From contig NC_079491.1 of NCBI RefSeq assembly GCF_020520425.1, positions 47,854,027 to 47,918,026 on the forward strand: 64,000 bases of DNA, given 5' to 3'. Under the pieces are notes generated by a model that was given only the letters and a program-made list of their open reading frames with translations, was not told the origin of the DNA and made no database searches. The stretch comes from Spinacia oleracea (taxonomy: Eukaryota > Streptophyta > Magnoliopsida > Caryophyllales > Amaranthaceae). This document shows positions 10,015-20,632 of the stretch, piece after piece (the first letter of the stretch is position 1; each line of letters starts with the position of its first letter). The position numbers were made by a program, and so were the translations under genes.

Positions 10015-11685
10015 TAGTTCAAAATCCATTAACTATAGTCTAAATAAATTAAGTAGTCATGACTAGAAAATAAAAGTAGAGTTTATAAAACACGGAAGAG
10101 AAATAAACTCTCAAACACGATTCCCATGATAACTTCTCCCGCAAGTTATCTCTACAAACCTATTTTATTAAAATCTACTCCCCAACAACGAAAATGCAAC
10201 GATGGATCATCATAGGGTCATTAAGGCGAAGGGCATGACCAAAAGACATGAAGCACGAAGTCAGCAAAAGCTGAGTACGAATTGAACAAGCTAGAATTAC
10301 ATTCTATCCTAACATGCTTCACTCAACGAATTAATAATCCACATGCAAAAGCCAATTAATAAACAAGTTAATATGGAGACAAGACTCGACACGACTCTTG
10401 ACTCACAGTTTAATAAAGAAGTAGCTTCGAACGGGTAAATAAAGTATCCTCAAAAGGAAAGAAAATGGTGATGGGAGCCAACCATACACCAAATAATAAT
10501 AAGTCGGACTCCTACCGACAGTTGGGCCATACCGACGGAATTCCAATGCATAACAGCGTAAAAAGAAAGAATGAAACAAAGTCTTGTATCATTCAAGGAG
10601 TACAAGTTTTCAGGCAAGACTCCCCCCATTGTTCATACTCGAGGTATATACGTTCCAAGAGTTTTGAAGCTCATTCGGGTTGCACTTTACGTTAATTAGT
10701 ATGTTAGTTCAAGACTCAACCCAAAGACATGACTCACATATGATTCAACAATTACACCAACACATAATTCAACAATGACACTTTATTTTAATCCTTTAGA
10801 ACTTGTGATCAAACATAAGACTCAAGTGAAATTACTCCCATTGTTCCTTCTCAAAACCACTGTTTGAGATAACCTGACATTGCCTATTAACAAGCGGGGT
10901 GTGCCCTTAGCACGAATAGTCGTTAGTTCAATTCACATAGACTCTCTAACATATTCTACACTTGCGGTAGAATAAACAATGCACTGCGGCAATATTCAAT
11001 AGGCTCAAAGTATGCTAGACATCACGTACTATAGCATAATCATAATAACATGCATGCGCAACACTCATACATGCATACCAACTTGAACAACATGCTTGAC
11101 ATAATTCAACGATTATAAAAGCCCATAACATGATAGTTCACAGAATCTATAAAGCATAAATCAATTCATAACATGCTCGCTCACATAGATTCAATAACAA
11201 TTCTCACATGCTTGTATACACATCAAACATGAATTCCCAACACATAAGTTCACATGATTCGCATTCAATTTACTTCATAGAGTCCTCAAGGGATGGGTGG
11301 TCACCCTAGTCTTGTACGTACCTGGAATACCTAAGTACGGGGGCCACTATGCGAATCACGACTCACTAGAAATCAACTCCTATAAACACAAAGGAGAAAC
11401 TTAATTATTAATCATGTTTACTAAATTTCCAGCAACTATTTAAGAAACTAAAACCCTTTGTTTAATTAGAAATTAATCGTTAATCGTCAATTTAATAGTC
11501 TCAAATAGTCAACTCAAGTCCTCTCATAAAACATTGACATATAGCTTTAAAAAAATTCATTAAAATCAACCCTTTAAACCTTAATAACAAATCTGAAAAT
11601 TTAAGTTGATTCCCATAATTTAAATCGTCATTAAATTATGTGAATCAATCGCTTGAACAATCGGAATTAACATCCTACTAGTGGA
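10015..11685 (-). mobile_element. Remainder of the T1 5' LTR (chromovirus type)
   Basis: It matches the LTR copy at about 47080-48700 in order and wording. Shared stretches include 'gatggatcatcatagggtc', 'gtcagcaaaagctgagtac', 'tccccccattgttcatactc', 'ttcacatgcttg...' and 'cttgtacgtacc'. It is truncated at 11685 by LTR A, which starts TGACATAGG at 11686. Short ORFs inside are not conserved and are ignored. Confidence 0.7.
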
Positions 11686-12701
11686 TGACATAGGTATTTT
11701 CGGTCGTTGACGAATACACCTTTATCAAACAAAATTTATAGATTCACCTACTTAGCCGACTATATGAGCTATAGGTAAGATTGGGATCGTCCCAAGGAAA
11801 CGGAGTGAAGTGAGTTTGCTAGTTAAGCTAGTTTAGGACGGAGTTTGAATTTGATTATCAACTACAAAGCTATGCTATCAAATGATTTTTGCAATAAAGG
11901 AAAGCGTTAGGGAATTGGGGATTGACATAGGGAAAATTAGGGGAAGGACGAAGTTTAACACACATTCATGATGCAATGACTTGACATACAGGGGAAAAGC
12001 AATGAATGACGCGCTCGCAACCTCTCGGATAGAACGCGCTTAGCTCTCTAATCTAGGAAGAGCTCTCGCATAATCCTAACACTAAATAACTAGCAATTGA
12101 AACCAACTCTTCACATGCAACATAGAGATCCACAATCTCTTGCCAAATCAAAATGAAGCACTCCAATTAATCAATCCTAATTGAACTAGCATTTGCAACT
12201 ACTAATTCATTAGTCATGGAATTCCTATCATCAAATCAGAATTTAATCACATCAATAATCATGAATCATCCTTCAATTTCCCCCAATTAAATCCCTAGTT
12301 TCCCCCCCTATCCCTAACTAGAAACTACTCACTACTCATAGTTTTAACTAAGGAAACCAAAGATTGAAGGCAAGTAGACATTGAATTGAAAGATTGAATT
12401 AAAAGAATCAAAAACTAAGAATTCAACTGAGAATCAATGGAAATTAAAATCAACCAAAACTATCATCAAAGCAATTTAACAATAAAAAATTTAAGAAGAA
12501 TAGCAAAGCATTAAATATTGAATTGAAATTGCAATAAGAATTCAAGAGTTGAAAGAGAATTACAAGTTGAAGCTTCCTCCAATGAAGTTTCTCTCTCCTA
12601 ATCCAAAGCTTGAAAAACTAAGAACTCTCTCTCTAATATTCTGGAAATCTAATTAGGAAACTCTAAAATGAATTTTTAATGAAAAATAATCGAAAAAGCT
12701 A

Positions 12702-12709
12702 TTTATAAG
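12702..12709 (-). promoter_or_regulatory. Probable TATA box of LTR A
   Basis: The minus strand reads TTATAAAT, about 40 bp downstream of the nearest palindrome motif of this LTR. Confidence 0.5.
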
Positions 12710-12739
12710 TTTCCCCAAATAGAAGCTCAAAATTCCAAT

Positions 12740-13200
12740 AAACCTAGCACGCGTCGACGTTCGGTCGCACAAACCCTCTATGCAATCGAACGGAGTAAAC
12801 TCGTGTGGGAACACATAATTTTTGTGCGAGAAAACAGAGCGGAGATTAATCTCCTTCGTCATGTTCGACCGCACGAAATTTCTGTGCGATCGAACAGACC
12901 TGACTTAGCCAAATTTCTCAAAATCTTCAGTGTGGTCGCACAGTCAACTCTGTGTATGCGCACAAATCCTTGTGCAGGCGAGTGATATGTTGTGCGATCG
13001 AATGCCAAAATTGGGGACATTCTATTTAGAAATTCCATTTTGTGCGGTCGTTGAATAGAACATGATCGCACAAGGGCTCCTTTGTGCGATCGAACAAGAA
13101 AAGACGTTCGATCGCACAGAGCTGCTTCTTCCTTGAGTCCACCTTTTCTTCATAGTTTGGGCGCACAAGACCATGTTCGGTCGCACAGCTCTGTTTTTGC
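12740..13200 (-). repeat. Array of GTGCGATCGAACA / GATCGCACA motifs in LTR A
   Basis: About a dozen copies of 'tgcgatcgaac' or its complement ('gttcgatcgcac', 'ttcggtcgcac') occur in both orientations. The core TGCGATCG(A/C) is nearly self-complementary. It sits upstream of the TATA box, as do the unrelated motifs of LTRs B, C and D. Confidence 0.8.
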
Positions 13201-13363
13201 TCCAATTTACTTGGTTTTCCACCATTTTCCACAAGATTTACCTATGATGCACAAGATGGAAAGAAAACATAAAAATGCTACGAAAAACTATATAAACTAC
13301 GAAAAATCATAATAAAACTAACATGAAAACCTAAGCTATGAGCGACATAAATGTCGCTCATCA

Positions 13364-13377
13364 AACTCCCCCAAGCT
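13364..13377 (-). promoter_or_regulatory. Polypurine tract of element A
   Basis: The minus strand reads AGCTTGGGGGAGTT followed immediately by the LTR start TGATG. Element B has the same arrangement (22227-22241 then TGATATG). Confidence 0.8.
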
Positions 13378-15719
13378 AGGCGTTTGCTAGTCTCTAGCAA
13401 ATTAAGCACGAAAAAGGGAAGAATGAGCATGTTATTCATATTCCAAAAACTACAAAAATGAGAACTACAAGAATATACAACCTAACTCACTTTCGTAGGA
13501 ATCACGGTTGCATTTAAGCATATGCAACAAGCTCTTTAAACCCCACAATCGCTCATGAGGGCGAGTGGGATCTCGCAAGAGTTTCCAAAGAGAACCACCC
13601 ATAACTCTTCCAAAAACTCAATCAAGGCAAGACCTAAAAGGAAAAGAAAACCAAGAAAAAGGGAAGAAAAGAAAAAAAAAAGAAAGGAAAAAGAATAGAA
13701 AAGAAAGTAAAATAAAACTACAAAATTCAAGAAAAGGGCCTTTATTATGGAACGAGCATGAAAGAATGCTAATTTTACTAACCAATAAATGAATGCACGC
13801 TAACCAATGTCCTAAGTCGAGTGAAGGATTCAAGTGTCAAGCAAAGAGAACTAAGGATTCGCACTTATCTATCCCCCTTCAACCGATCTTACCGCGTCAA
13901 CTCTCTAGATCCCATTCACCCTCAAAGATAGCTTCTCGTGACGCCGCGAAGGCGCCGGAAAAGACAAGAATTGCAAGAGAGGAGAGAAGGTTACTCGACA
14001 TCTTAGCATGACAATCCCATTCCATAAATTTGACAAAATCCTCCCTCCACCGACAATGACTCAACTCAAAAGGGTCAAGAGGGCTTTCATGGTGTAACGT
14101 ATAGGCTAGGGGTAAGGGCGTAGAACAAATTTGGAAATTGGTGCTCAATCCTAAAGTGAAGTGCAAAAATGAACTTACTCAAGCAAATCGAACCAAAACA
14201 AACTCATGCCACTTATTTGGGGCACCCCCAAGCTTATTCAACAACAAAACTAAACTAAAACTCTTTTTGAACTTTTCTTGATTTGATTTTCTCTTTTTTT
14301 GTGTTTCAATTAAAATTTTTCTCATTGCCTTGTTTTTTTCTCTATTTTTGGCTTTTTCAAAACTTTCCTTTCTCTTTTTGCTTATTTATTCACTATATAC
14401 AACATATTTCCCAAAACTTGCCATTCTAACCAACATCAATCATTCTTCATCATTGCATAATCATTCAAAACCATCAAGCACAATAACACAAAGCTTCACT
14501 ATCACTTCTAAGGGTGAAAATAAAAACAAAGGCTAATAGGCTTGTAATGAGCTTATAAGAAATGAAGAGGCAAGGCTCAAATGGCTAGCAAGGGGGCAAG
14601 TGCAAACAAAAATATATGAGAAAAATAGAAAATAAAGTCCTAAACTAAAAAGAAAAATAGTCACCGAAAGAAATGCCTCTATCGTCCCCTAAAGTAGTTC
14701 GGTCGCGGTCTCGGGAAGGAAAAAAGTCAAATTCGGGATATAAGAAAGTCAAGCCAAGGATCCATGTCACTCAATATATGTATACATGTGTTTGGGCTAA
14801 AATGAACATGATCCTCACAAATGGGAGCAAATACTACCCTCTCCGGTTTCAAGTCACTAGAGAGATCGACATCGTCTTACAACAAACCAAGAGTTCAAGA
14901 CTCATGCTACCCAAAGTTCTAACCGACTTTCTTAACACCTAAATCCTAGACTCGAACCAAGACATTGAAAACCGTGCACACATCTACCAATTAGGAATAA
15001 AAGCATTCTAACCTACAAGTTCCATTTTTATTATGCCCCAATCAAGAATAATGCCTAAAAAGCTAGAAAAACTTGCCTTGACAAAAAGGAAAGGAAAACA
15101 AAGAAAAAGGAAGAAAAAAAGGGAAGAAAGGAAAAGAAATGAAAATAAGGAAAACAAAAGAAAACAAAAGAAACTAAAATCAAAGAAACTAAAGAAAGAA
15201 AGCATTAAAGTATCTACAAAGCACACAAATGCATGATTTCAATGGTATGAACAACACACAAAGTAACCACACAAATCAAACTCCCCCCAAGCTTGAATTA
15301 GGCCATGTCCCAAGGCCTAAAACAAAACTAGGAGGGTCACAGCTACCCATCCAACCAAATATCCCACAAGAAAAATGCCCATCCCAAAGAATGCATATGA
15401 GATAGAAGGATATTACCGGAGATGTCGTGGGAGCAAGTCCCGCAAAGAACCGGAAAATCGAACAAACTCACAAAAATGAGGCAACGAGCAAGGCAATGGT
15501 GGAAAATGTGAATCCACACCAAAGAAATCATACTAAGAAGTAAATCTCAAAAAGAACCAAGAAAAAGTTAGTAGACAAGGGCCAAACGGCCAAAACAAAC
15601 CAATAACCATCATAAGCTCATCAAGTATGTACAACCACTCAAAGTGGAAATAGGGTCACCAAACACCAACAACAAACATCAACTCCCCAAAGCAAACCCC
15701 CACTTCACACTTCTCCCCC
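13378..15719 (-). other. 3' noncoding region of element A
   Basis: No gene is supported. The plus strand shows purine-rich stretches (13640-13720, 15060-15200) whose short Lys/Arg- or Phe/Ser-rich ORFs are compositional. A second polypurine-like motif (AAGCTTGGGGGGAGTTT on the minus strand) is at 15278-15295. The region has the same general build as 20640-22226 of element B. Confidence 0.6.
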
Positions 15720-16159
15720 TGATATGTGTGTTTTATATAGAGTTTTTACCCCTGTCCCTTAGTACTTTTTGATCTCAAATGAGCTCTTCGGAGTGATTTT
15801 TAGTACTAATGTGCTCCTTGTAGTGTGTTTGTAGTTTCAGGTTCATCATTGTAGAAATTAGCATATTTTTGTGCATTTCCTACTCATTTGAATCAATAAA
15901 AGATATTATGTACTTTCGAGAGCACAAACATTAAGTTTGAAGAGTTTTGAAGCAAAGCGAATAACGAAGGAAGCACAACAATGACTATAGTCCACTATTT
16001 TAAGCATAACTCAAGTTCTATAACTCCAAATGATGTAATTCTAATTGGGTTGGATTCTAAACTTCAATAGCTTTCCAACAAGTGGTCACTCGCCTAATTC
16101 CGACGAATAACGAAGGAGATATGACGTTTTGAAGATAGAGGATCGTGCAGTTTCAACAC

Positions 16160-16300
16160 GCGCCCGATCGGGCGGGCTTCGCCCGATCCGGATCGGGCGG
16201 TCATTCTGGGCGCTGTTCTGGGCATTTTGCAACCGCCCGATCGGGCGGAATTTCGCCCGATCGGGCCGACTATCGAGCACATCGCCCGATCGGGCGACGC
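16160..16300 (+). repeat. CCCGATCGGG palindrome array in LTR B
   Basis: Five copies of GCCCGATCGGGC or its extended form GCCCGATCCGGATCGGGC. Each is a perfect or near-perfect palindrome. The array ends about 62 bp before the TATA box. Confidence 0.9.
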
Positions 16301-16360
16301 CAACCTCCAGCGTATTTCGCGAGTTTTTATTTCTGATTTTGGGCTCTATTTTGGGCAAAC

Positions 16361-16370
16361 TATAAATACT
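16361..16370 (+). promoter_or_regulatory. Probable TATA box of element B
   Basis: tataaatact is conserved in the 3' LTR at 22791-22800. It is the most likely core promoter for the element transcript. Confidence 0.65.
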
Positions 16371-17182
16371 AGCCCCGTATATTTTTAGTGACATCTTTTA
16401 TCTAGTTTTCTAATTACTTAGTCTATTTTAGTTCTCTCTATTTTCTACAAACACTTAGTTTTAATTTTAATCAAAGATTCAAGCTTTATTATTCCATTGT
16501 CCTTTAATTCGGTATTATTTCTTGCTCTAATTTAATTCATTGCTTTAATCATGTTTTCCATTATGTTACTTGCGTTGTTATTTATTATCATGAGTGAGTA
16601 GTTTAATTTCTAGGGTTTAGGGGATCCATGAATGCATGATTGGGATTATATGTGGACTTGATTATTGATTGATTGATTATAATTTCTATAGCTTATTCTT
16701 ATTGCTCGTCAATTCTGTTCGGCCGGACTATTTTGATTTGAGTTTGATTAACCTTAGATTATGCGCCGAGAGGTATAAATCTGATGTTTTTGGTCTGTGG
16801 CTATTAGATAGGAATTATTTCTAGTACGTAGCGAGAGCCCGCTAGTTGTTCTATCCTAAGGAATTCATAAGATTCGGGAGATGCATGTTTTCCTAGTTAT
16901 GATTGTTAATTGATTGTTATTGTCCGTTTTCCAATCCCGGTCTGTATTTATGGTGAACCGCTGCCCTAGATTCCCTTAATATTGTTAATTTTTGGCTTGA
17001 TTATTTGCTTTAGTTTAATACACAAACCAATCCAATTCTTGTTACCAGTAGTCTAGATTTGTCTTTTGATTGTAGAAAGAACACTGTTTCCCCGTGGATA
17101 CGATCCTGACTTCCCTTTCTACCTAGCTAGTGATTTTAGGTTTATCTTTGATTAGGTGATACAACTTTAGCCTGTCAAATTT

Positions 17183-17200
17183 TGGCGCCGTTGCCGGGGA
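17183..17200 (+). promoter_or_regulatory. Primer-binding site, tRNA-Asp type
   Basis: TGGCGCCGTTGCCGGGGA lies 5 bp after the LTR end. It is complementary to the 3' end of plant tRNA-Asp, the primer known for Athila/Tat-group elements. Confidence 0.92.
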
Positions 17201-17315
17201 AACGGTTTTATTTTCTGTTATTAATTGTTTTTCTAGATTATTGTTTGTTACTTCTCAAGGGACTCCCGTTCCTTGAGACCGGATCTCACGACTGTTTTCT
17301 AGTTTTTGCTTGTTT

Positions 17316-19964
17316 ATGCCCAGGACTGTCCATACCAGCGTTCTGACTTCGTTTGATCCTGAACCTGAACGGACCTTTTGTAGACGGCGTAGATTCGTTA
17401 AACAGTTGAGAGACTATTCTGACTCTGAATCCGACTATCTGATTAGTAATCTATTCCATACAGATTCAGAGATGGGTGACCAAGCACCACCACCGCCACC
17501 CCCACTTGTGCCAAGGCTTACAGACTACTCTAAACCAAGTTTGTCTATGCTCCCCAAGGCAATCATGCCTTCCATTGCGGTCGAGAATTTCAAGATCGAA
17601 CCCCAGCTGATAAACATGATCGAGAGACACCAATTCGGTGGGGAAAAGGGTGAAGATCCTAATCTCCATATCCAGTCTTTTATTCAGTATTGTGCCACCA
17701 TTAAGCAGAAGAATTTAACACCGGAGCAGACTATGGAGATACTCTTTCCATTTTCATTGAGTGGGAAGGCAAAGCTATGGATTAATAGTCTCAACCGCGC
17801 AACTATGAAAATCACCGATTGGAATTCTTTGGCCCTTGCATTCTATGTTAAATATTTCCCACCTGAGAAGACATCTCGTCTAAGGGGACAGATATTAGGT
17901 ATCTCTCAACAAGCAGATGAGAGTTTGTTCGAGGTTTGGGAAAGATTCAAGGACTTGCAAAGAGAGTGCCCACACCATGGTTTGGAGGACTGGTTTCTGG
18001 TTCAGCAGTTCTATAATGGTCTGGGTAATGAGTCTAGGTGTCTTTTGGATTCAGCTGCCAGTGGGAGATTTATGCAACTGGAGATGCCTAGAGCTTTAGA
18101 GGTGATTGAGGAGATAGCCATCCATAGTGCCCAATATGGGAATCCTAGAGGTTTTGCCGATCGTGGTGTTAAGCATGAGATGAACTCTATTGAACAGCTT
18201 ACTGCTCAGCTAACTGCCCTACATCACAAGCTGGATAATATGCAAAACGCATCTTCCCAAGCCACCCAACAAGCTAGTGTCGCCGCAATGAGTGCTCAGT
18301 TGGCCAATGTCTATAATAGTTGTGGGATGCAAGGTCATTATGCACCGGAATGTAGGAGCTCTATTGAACAATGCAATGCATTCCAGGCCTACAAGCAGAA
18401 CAATCCGTACTCCAACTCATACAATGAGGGGTATAAAAACAACCCCCTATTATCATATAGGAGTACTAATGTTCAGAACCCCCACCAGATTCAACACCCT
18501 CCACCACCACAACAACCTTACCAACCACCACCACAGCAGCCCTACCAACCGCTAAGTAACTACAACCCGCAGCCTAGTGGACCACCTAGCTTTCCTCCAC
18601 AGCCTCAAGCCACACAGCCTGATCCCATGCTTGTTGAGATGCGAAATATGATGTTAGAATTGCGGAAGTCTCTGAGCGAAAAGGATGCCAAAATCGATGC
18701 CCTCACTGCTCATAACAAGATCATGGATAAACAGTTGGCACAAATGGCTACTACTCTCGCAGAGAGACCCAAGGGTCAACTCCCTTCACAGCCTGTGACC
18801 AGAGAGTCTGTAAATGCTGTCACTTTGCGGAGTGGATATGAGTATGATGGGCCACCTATGACTATAGAGGAAGGGGTTGAAGTATCTGTAAGTGGTGCTG
18901 TGCCAAGAGAAAGTGAGAAGGTGGTCAAAGAGAAGGAAGCTGACACAAGGGTTGAGAAGAAAGTTGAGATACAAGTTCCACCTATCAAACTTCCCTTCCG
19001 TCATCGTCAGCTAAAGAACAAGCTAGAGAAGCAGTTTGGTAAGTTCTTAGAAGTGGTAAAGAATCTGCAGGTAACGGTCCCTTTCACTAAATTAATTACT
19101 CAAGTACCTGCATATGCTAAATACATGAAAGACATCTTGACTAGGAAGAGAGCATTTAGTGAGGTGGAGACTGTTGCATTTACTGAAGAGTGCAGTGCCT
19201 TACTACAAAATAAGTCTCCACCCAAGTTGAAGGACCCCGGGAGTTTCTCTATCCCGTGTAATATTGGCAACCTTTTTATTGACAAAGCCTTATGTGATTT
19301 AGGTGCCAGTGTTAGTGTCATGCCCTTGTCTGTCTGTACTAAATTGAACATGGGTGATTTAAAAGTTACCAACATAACTCTGCAAATGGCCGATCGATCT
19401 GTAAAATACCCCCTAGGTGTTCTAGAAGATGTGCCTGTTAGAGTAGGTAAATTTTTTATCCCTGTTGATTTTGTTGTGTTGGACATGGAAGAGGACAGGC
19501 AGATCCCTATTATTTTAGGTCGACCTTTCCTACACACTGCGGGGGCAATCATAGATGTCAAGAATGGCAAGCTGACCTTAAATGTGGGGGATGACAAGGT
19601 TACTTTCAATTTAACCCATGTTGCTAAGAGCCCTATGGTAGAGGAGTCATGTTTTGGAGTCAATGTTTCTAATGATTATTTTAATACTAAATTGACTCAT
19701 ACTAACTCCAACAATCCTTCGGAAAAGGAGCATGTTTCAAATTGTTTTGCAGGTGGAGGTAATCGGAGTATGAACTCTTCGGCATGGGTTCGAAGGGAAG
19801 CGCGATTTGATGATGCTCAGACCCGAAAGGCCGAAAGTTTGGTGAACGGTGGGCATCGCATTCATGATCGGGGTCGTGGTCTGTCACCCCCCGCGCCACA
19901 TAGCTCATCCAAGGCAATTGATTTGACACTAGATGGCACCATCTTTGGTGCCCCCATTCGATGA
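17316..19964 (+). CDS. Gag-protease polyprotein of element B
   Basis: The ATG at 17316 (MPRTVH) is chosen; it lies 116 bp after the primer site, the same spacing as in element A. Residues about 80-300 form a Retrotrans_gag-type core ('KLWINSLNRATMKITDWNSL', 'YFPPEKTSRLRGQI', 'RFKDLQRECPHHGLEDW', 'FYNGL'). A zinc knuckle follows, reading YNSCGMQGHYAPEC: the first Cys of C-X2-C-X4-H-X4-C is Tyr. A Pro/Gln-rich linker and a short coiled-coil-like stretch ('LRKSLSEKDAKIDALTAHNK') come next, then an aspartic protease ('ALCDLGASVSVMPL', 'IPIILGRPFLHTAGAIID') of the DLGAS type usual in this group. The C-terminal ~100 residues are unassigned. The frame is intact. No pol follows, so movement would need enzymes in trans. 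Confidence 0.9.
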   Translation: MPRTVHTSVLTSFDPEPERTFCRRRRFVKQLRDYSDSESDYLISNLFHTDSEMGDQAPPPPPPLVPRLTDYSKPSLSMLPKAIMPSIAVENFKIEPQLINMIERHQFGGEKGEDPNLHIQSFIQYCATIKQKNLTPEQTMEILFPFSLSGKAKLWINSLNRATMKITDWNSLALAFYVKYFPPEKTSRLRGQILGISQQADESLFEVWERFKDLQRECPHHGLEDWFLVQQFYNGLGNESRCLLDSAASGRFMQLEMPRALEVIEEIAIHSAQYGNPRGFADRGVKHEMNSIEQLTAQLTALHHKLDNMQNASSQATQQASVAAMSAQLANVYNSCGMQGHYAPECRSSIEQCNAFQAYKQNNPYSNSYNEGYKNNPLLSYRSTNVQNPHQIQHPPPPQQPYQPPPQQPYQPLSNYNPQPSGPPSFPPQPQATQPDPMLVEMRNMMLELRKSLSEKDAKIDALTAHNKIMDKQLAQMATTLAERPKGQLPSQPVTRESVNAVTLRSGYEYDGPPMTIEEGVEVSVSGAVPRESEKVVKEKEADTRVEKKVEIQVPPIKLPFRHRQLKNKLEKQFGKFLEVVKNLQVTVPFTKLITQVPAYAKYMKDILTRKRAFSEVETVAFTEECSALLQNKSPPKLKDPGSFSIPCNIGNLFIDKALCDLGASVSVMPLSVCTKLNMGDLKVTNITLQMADRSVKYPLGVLEDVPVRVGKFFIPVDFVVLDMEEDRQIPIILGRPFLHTAGAIIDVKNGKLTLNVGDDKVTFNLTHVAKSPMVEESCFGVNVSNDYFNTKLTHTNSNNPSEKEHVSNCFAGGGNRSMNSSAWVRREARFDDAQTRKAESLVNGGHRIHDRGRGLSPPAPHSSSKAIDLTLDGTIFGAPIR

Positions 19965-20271
19965 GTTGTCGTGGCTCTCATCCCCTTCCTTTCATTGTCT
20001 GTGCATAAACTGAGATTGTGTAATGGGGACATTACACCAATCTAATAGGGGATGAGTACTTAACTATCCATTTATTGCTTTCCGTAGTGTACTTTATGCT
20101 TTCGTTTTGTGTGTTTTAGTATAATTTTTTATCAAGTGTGTGATTCAGTGTAGTCCTTGGTATTGGAGAGGCGAGATGAGTGTATTTTACGGTTTTGGTG
20201 TTTAATGTTATGCAGGTCTAAGGCCCCAAGCTCGAAAAATTTGAATCAAAGCCAAACGGAGCAGCTTGCAT

Positions 20272-20632
20272 TTCGCCCGACCCGGATCGGGCGAAGAGCG
20301 CCCGATCGGGCGCGTGTCGATACAAAGCAAAATTTGGGAAATCGCCCGACCGGGCGAAAGTGGCCCGATCGACACAAAAGGCGAGTGAAATGCCCGATCG
20401 GGCGAAATTCCGCCCGATCGGGCGGTTGATGATGACGTCGTAGAAAGGTCAAGGAAGGATTCTGGGCTGAGAAAAGTCAATAAAACAAGGCATTGCATTT
20501 CGCCCGATCCGGATCGGGCGAGGTGCGCCCGATCGGGCGCGCACAAATTCAACGAAAAGGTTCGAAATTCGCCCGATCGGGCCATCTGCTGCCCGACCAG
20601 GCGATCTGCTGCCCGATCGGGCGATTTGCGAA
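20272..20632 (+). repeat. Internal palindrome array of element B, inverted relative to the LTR
   Basis: About eleven CCCGATCGGG-type motifs lie in two similar clusters (20272-20430 and 20495-20632), each starting with 'catttcgcccga' and containing the extended form with CCGGATC. Motif order and linkers match the reverse complement of the LTR array. Confidence 0.85.

Larger units (their letters stand above)
1165..11685 (-). mobile_element. Ty3/Gypsy chromovirus-like (Tekay/Del type) element T1, partial and interrupted
   Basis: Read on the minus strand this is an LTR (11685 to 5118), a short leader, then gag and protease remnants to 1165. It is truncated on the 3' side by LTR C, and truncated within its LTR on the 5' side by LTR A at 11686. 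It also contains solo LTR D (2511-3954) and a composite insertion (5307-10014). Gag with two zinc knuckles and the 'VILGMDWL' protease type point to the Tekay/Del group. No RT or integrase of this element lies in the window. Confidence 0.75.
11686..13363 (-). mobile_element. 3' LTR of element A
   Basis: In minus sense it starts TGATGAGCGACATTTATG directly after a polypurine tract and ends ...CTATGTCA. Close to its end is the Athila-type text 'CCGTTTCCTTGGGACGATCC', the counterpart of 'GTTTCCCCGTGGATACGATC' in LTR B. Length is about 1.68 kb. A 377-bp piece of the same LTR, in opposite orientation, is found at 57587-57962. Confidence 0.75.
15720..17177 (+). mobile_element. 5' LTR of element B
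   Basis: It starts TGATATGTGTG and ends TTTAGCCTGTCA, 1458 bp. It contains a palindrome array (16160-16300), a TATA box (16361-16370) and a U5 part very like that of LTR C. Confidence 0.92.

Noticed and set aside
13536-15236. Lys/Arg- and Phe/Ser-rich ORFs in purine-rich stretches
   Set aside because: Low-complexity composition on opposite strands, no start context or conservation, inside the 3' noncoding region of element A.
17183-17200. Possible tRNA-Asp gene fragment
   Set aside because: Only the 18-nt complement of the tRNA 3' end is present, right after an LTR: a primer-binding site, not a tRNA gene.
17466-19929. Minus-strand ORFs opposite the element B gene, one of 187 residues
   Set aside because: Antisense of the conserved gag-protease frame, with no family pattern.
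20272-20632. CRISPR-like look of regularly spaced palindromic repeats (also 5-258, 12740-13200, 27655-27990)
   Set aside because: Spacers are short and irregular, motifs are degenerate, and all lie inside plant retrotransposon or CACTA sequence. No cas genes.
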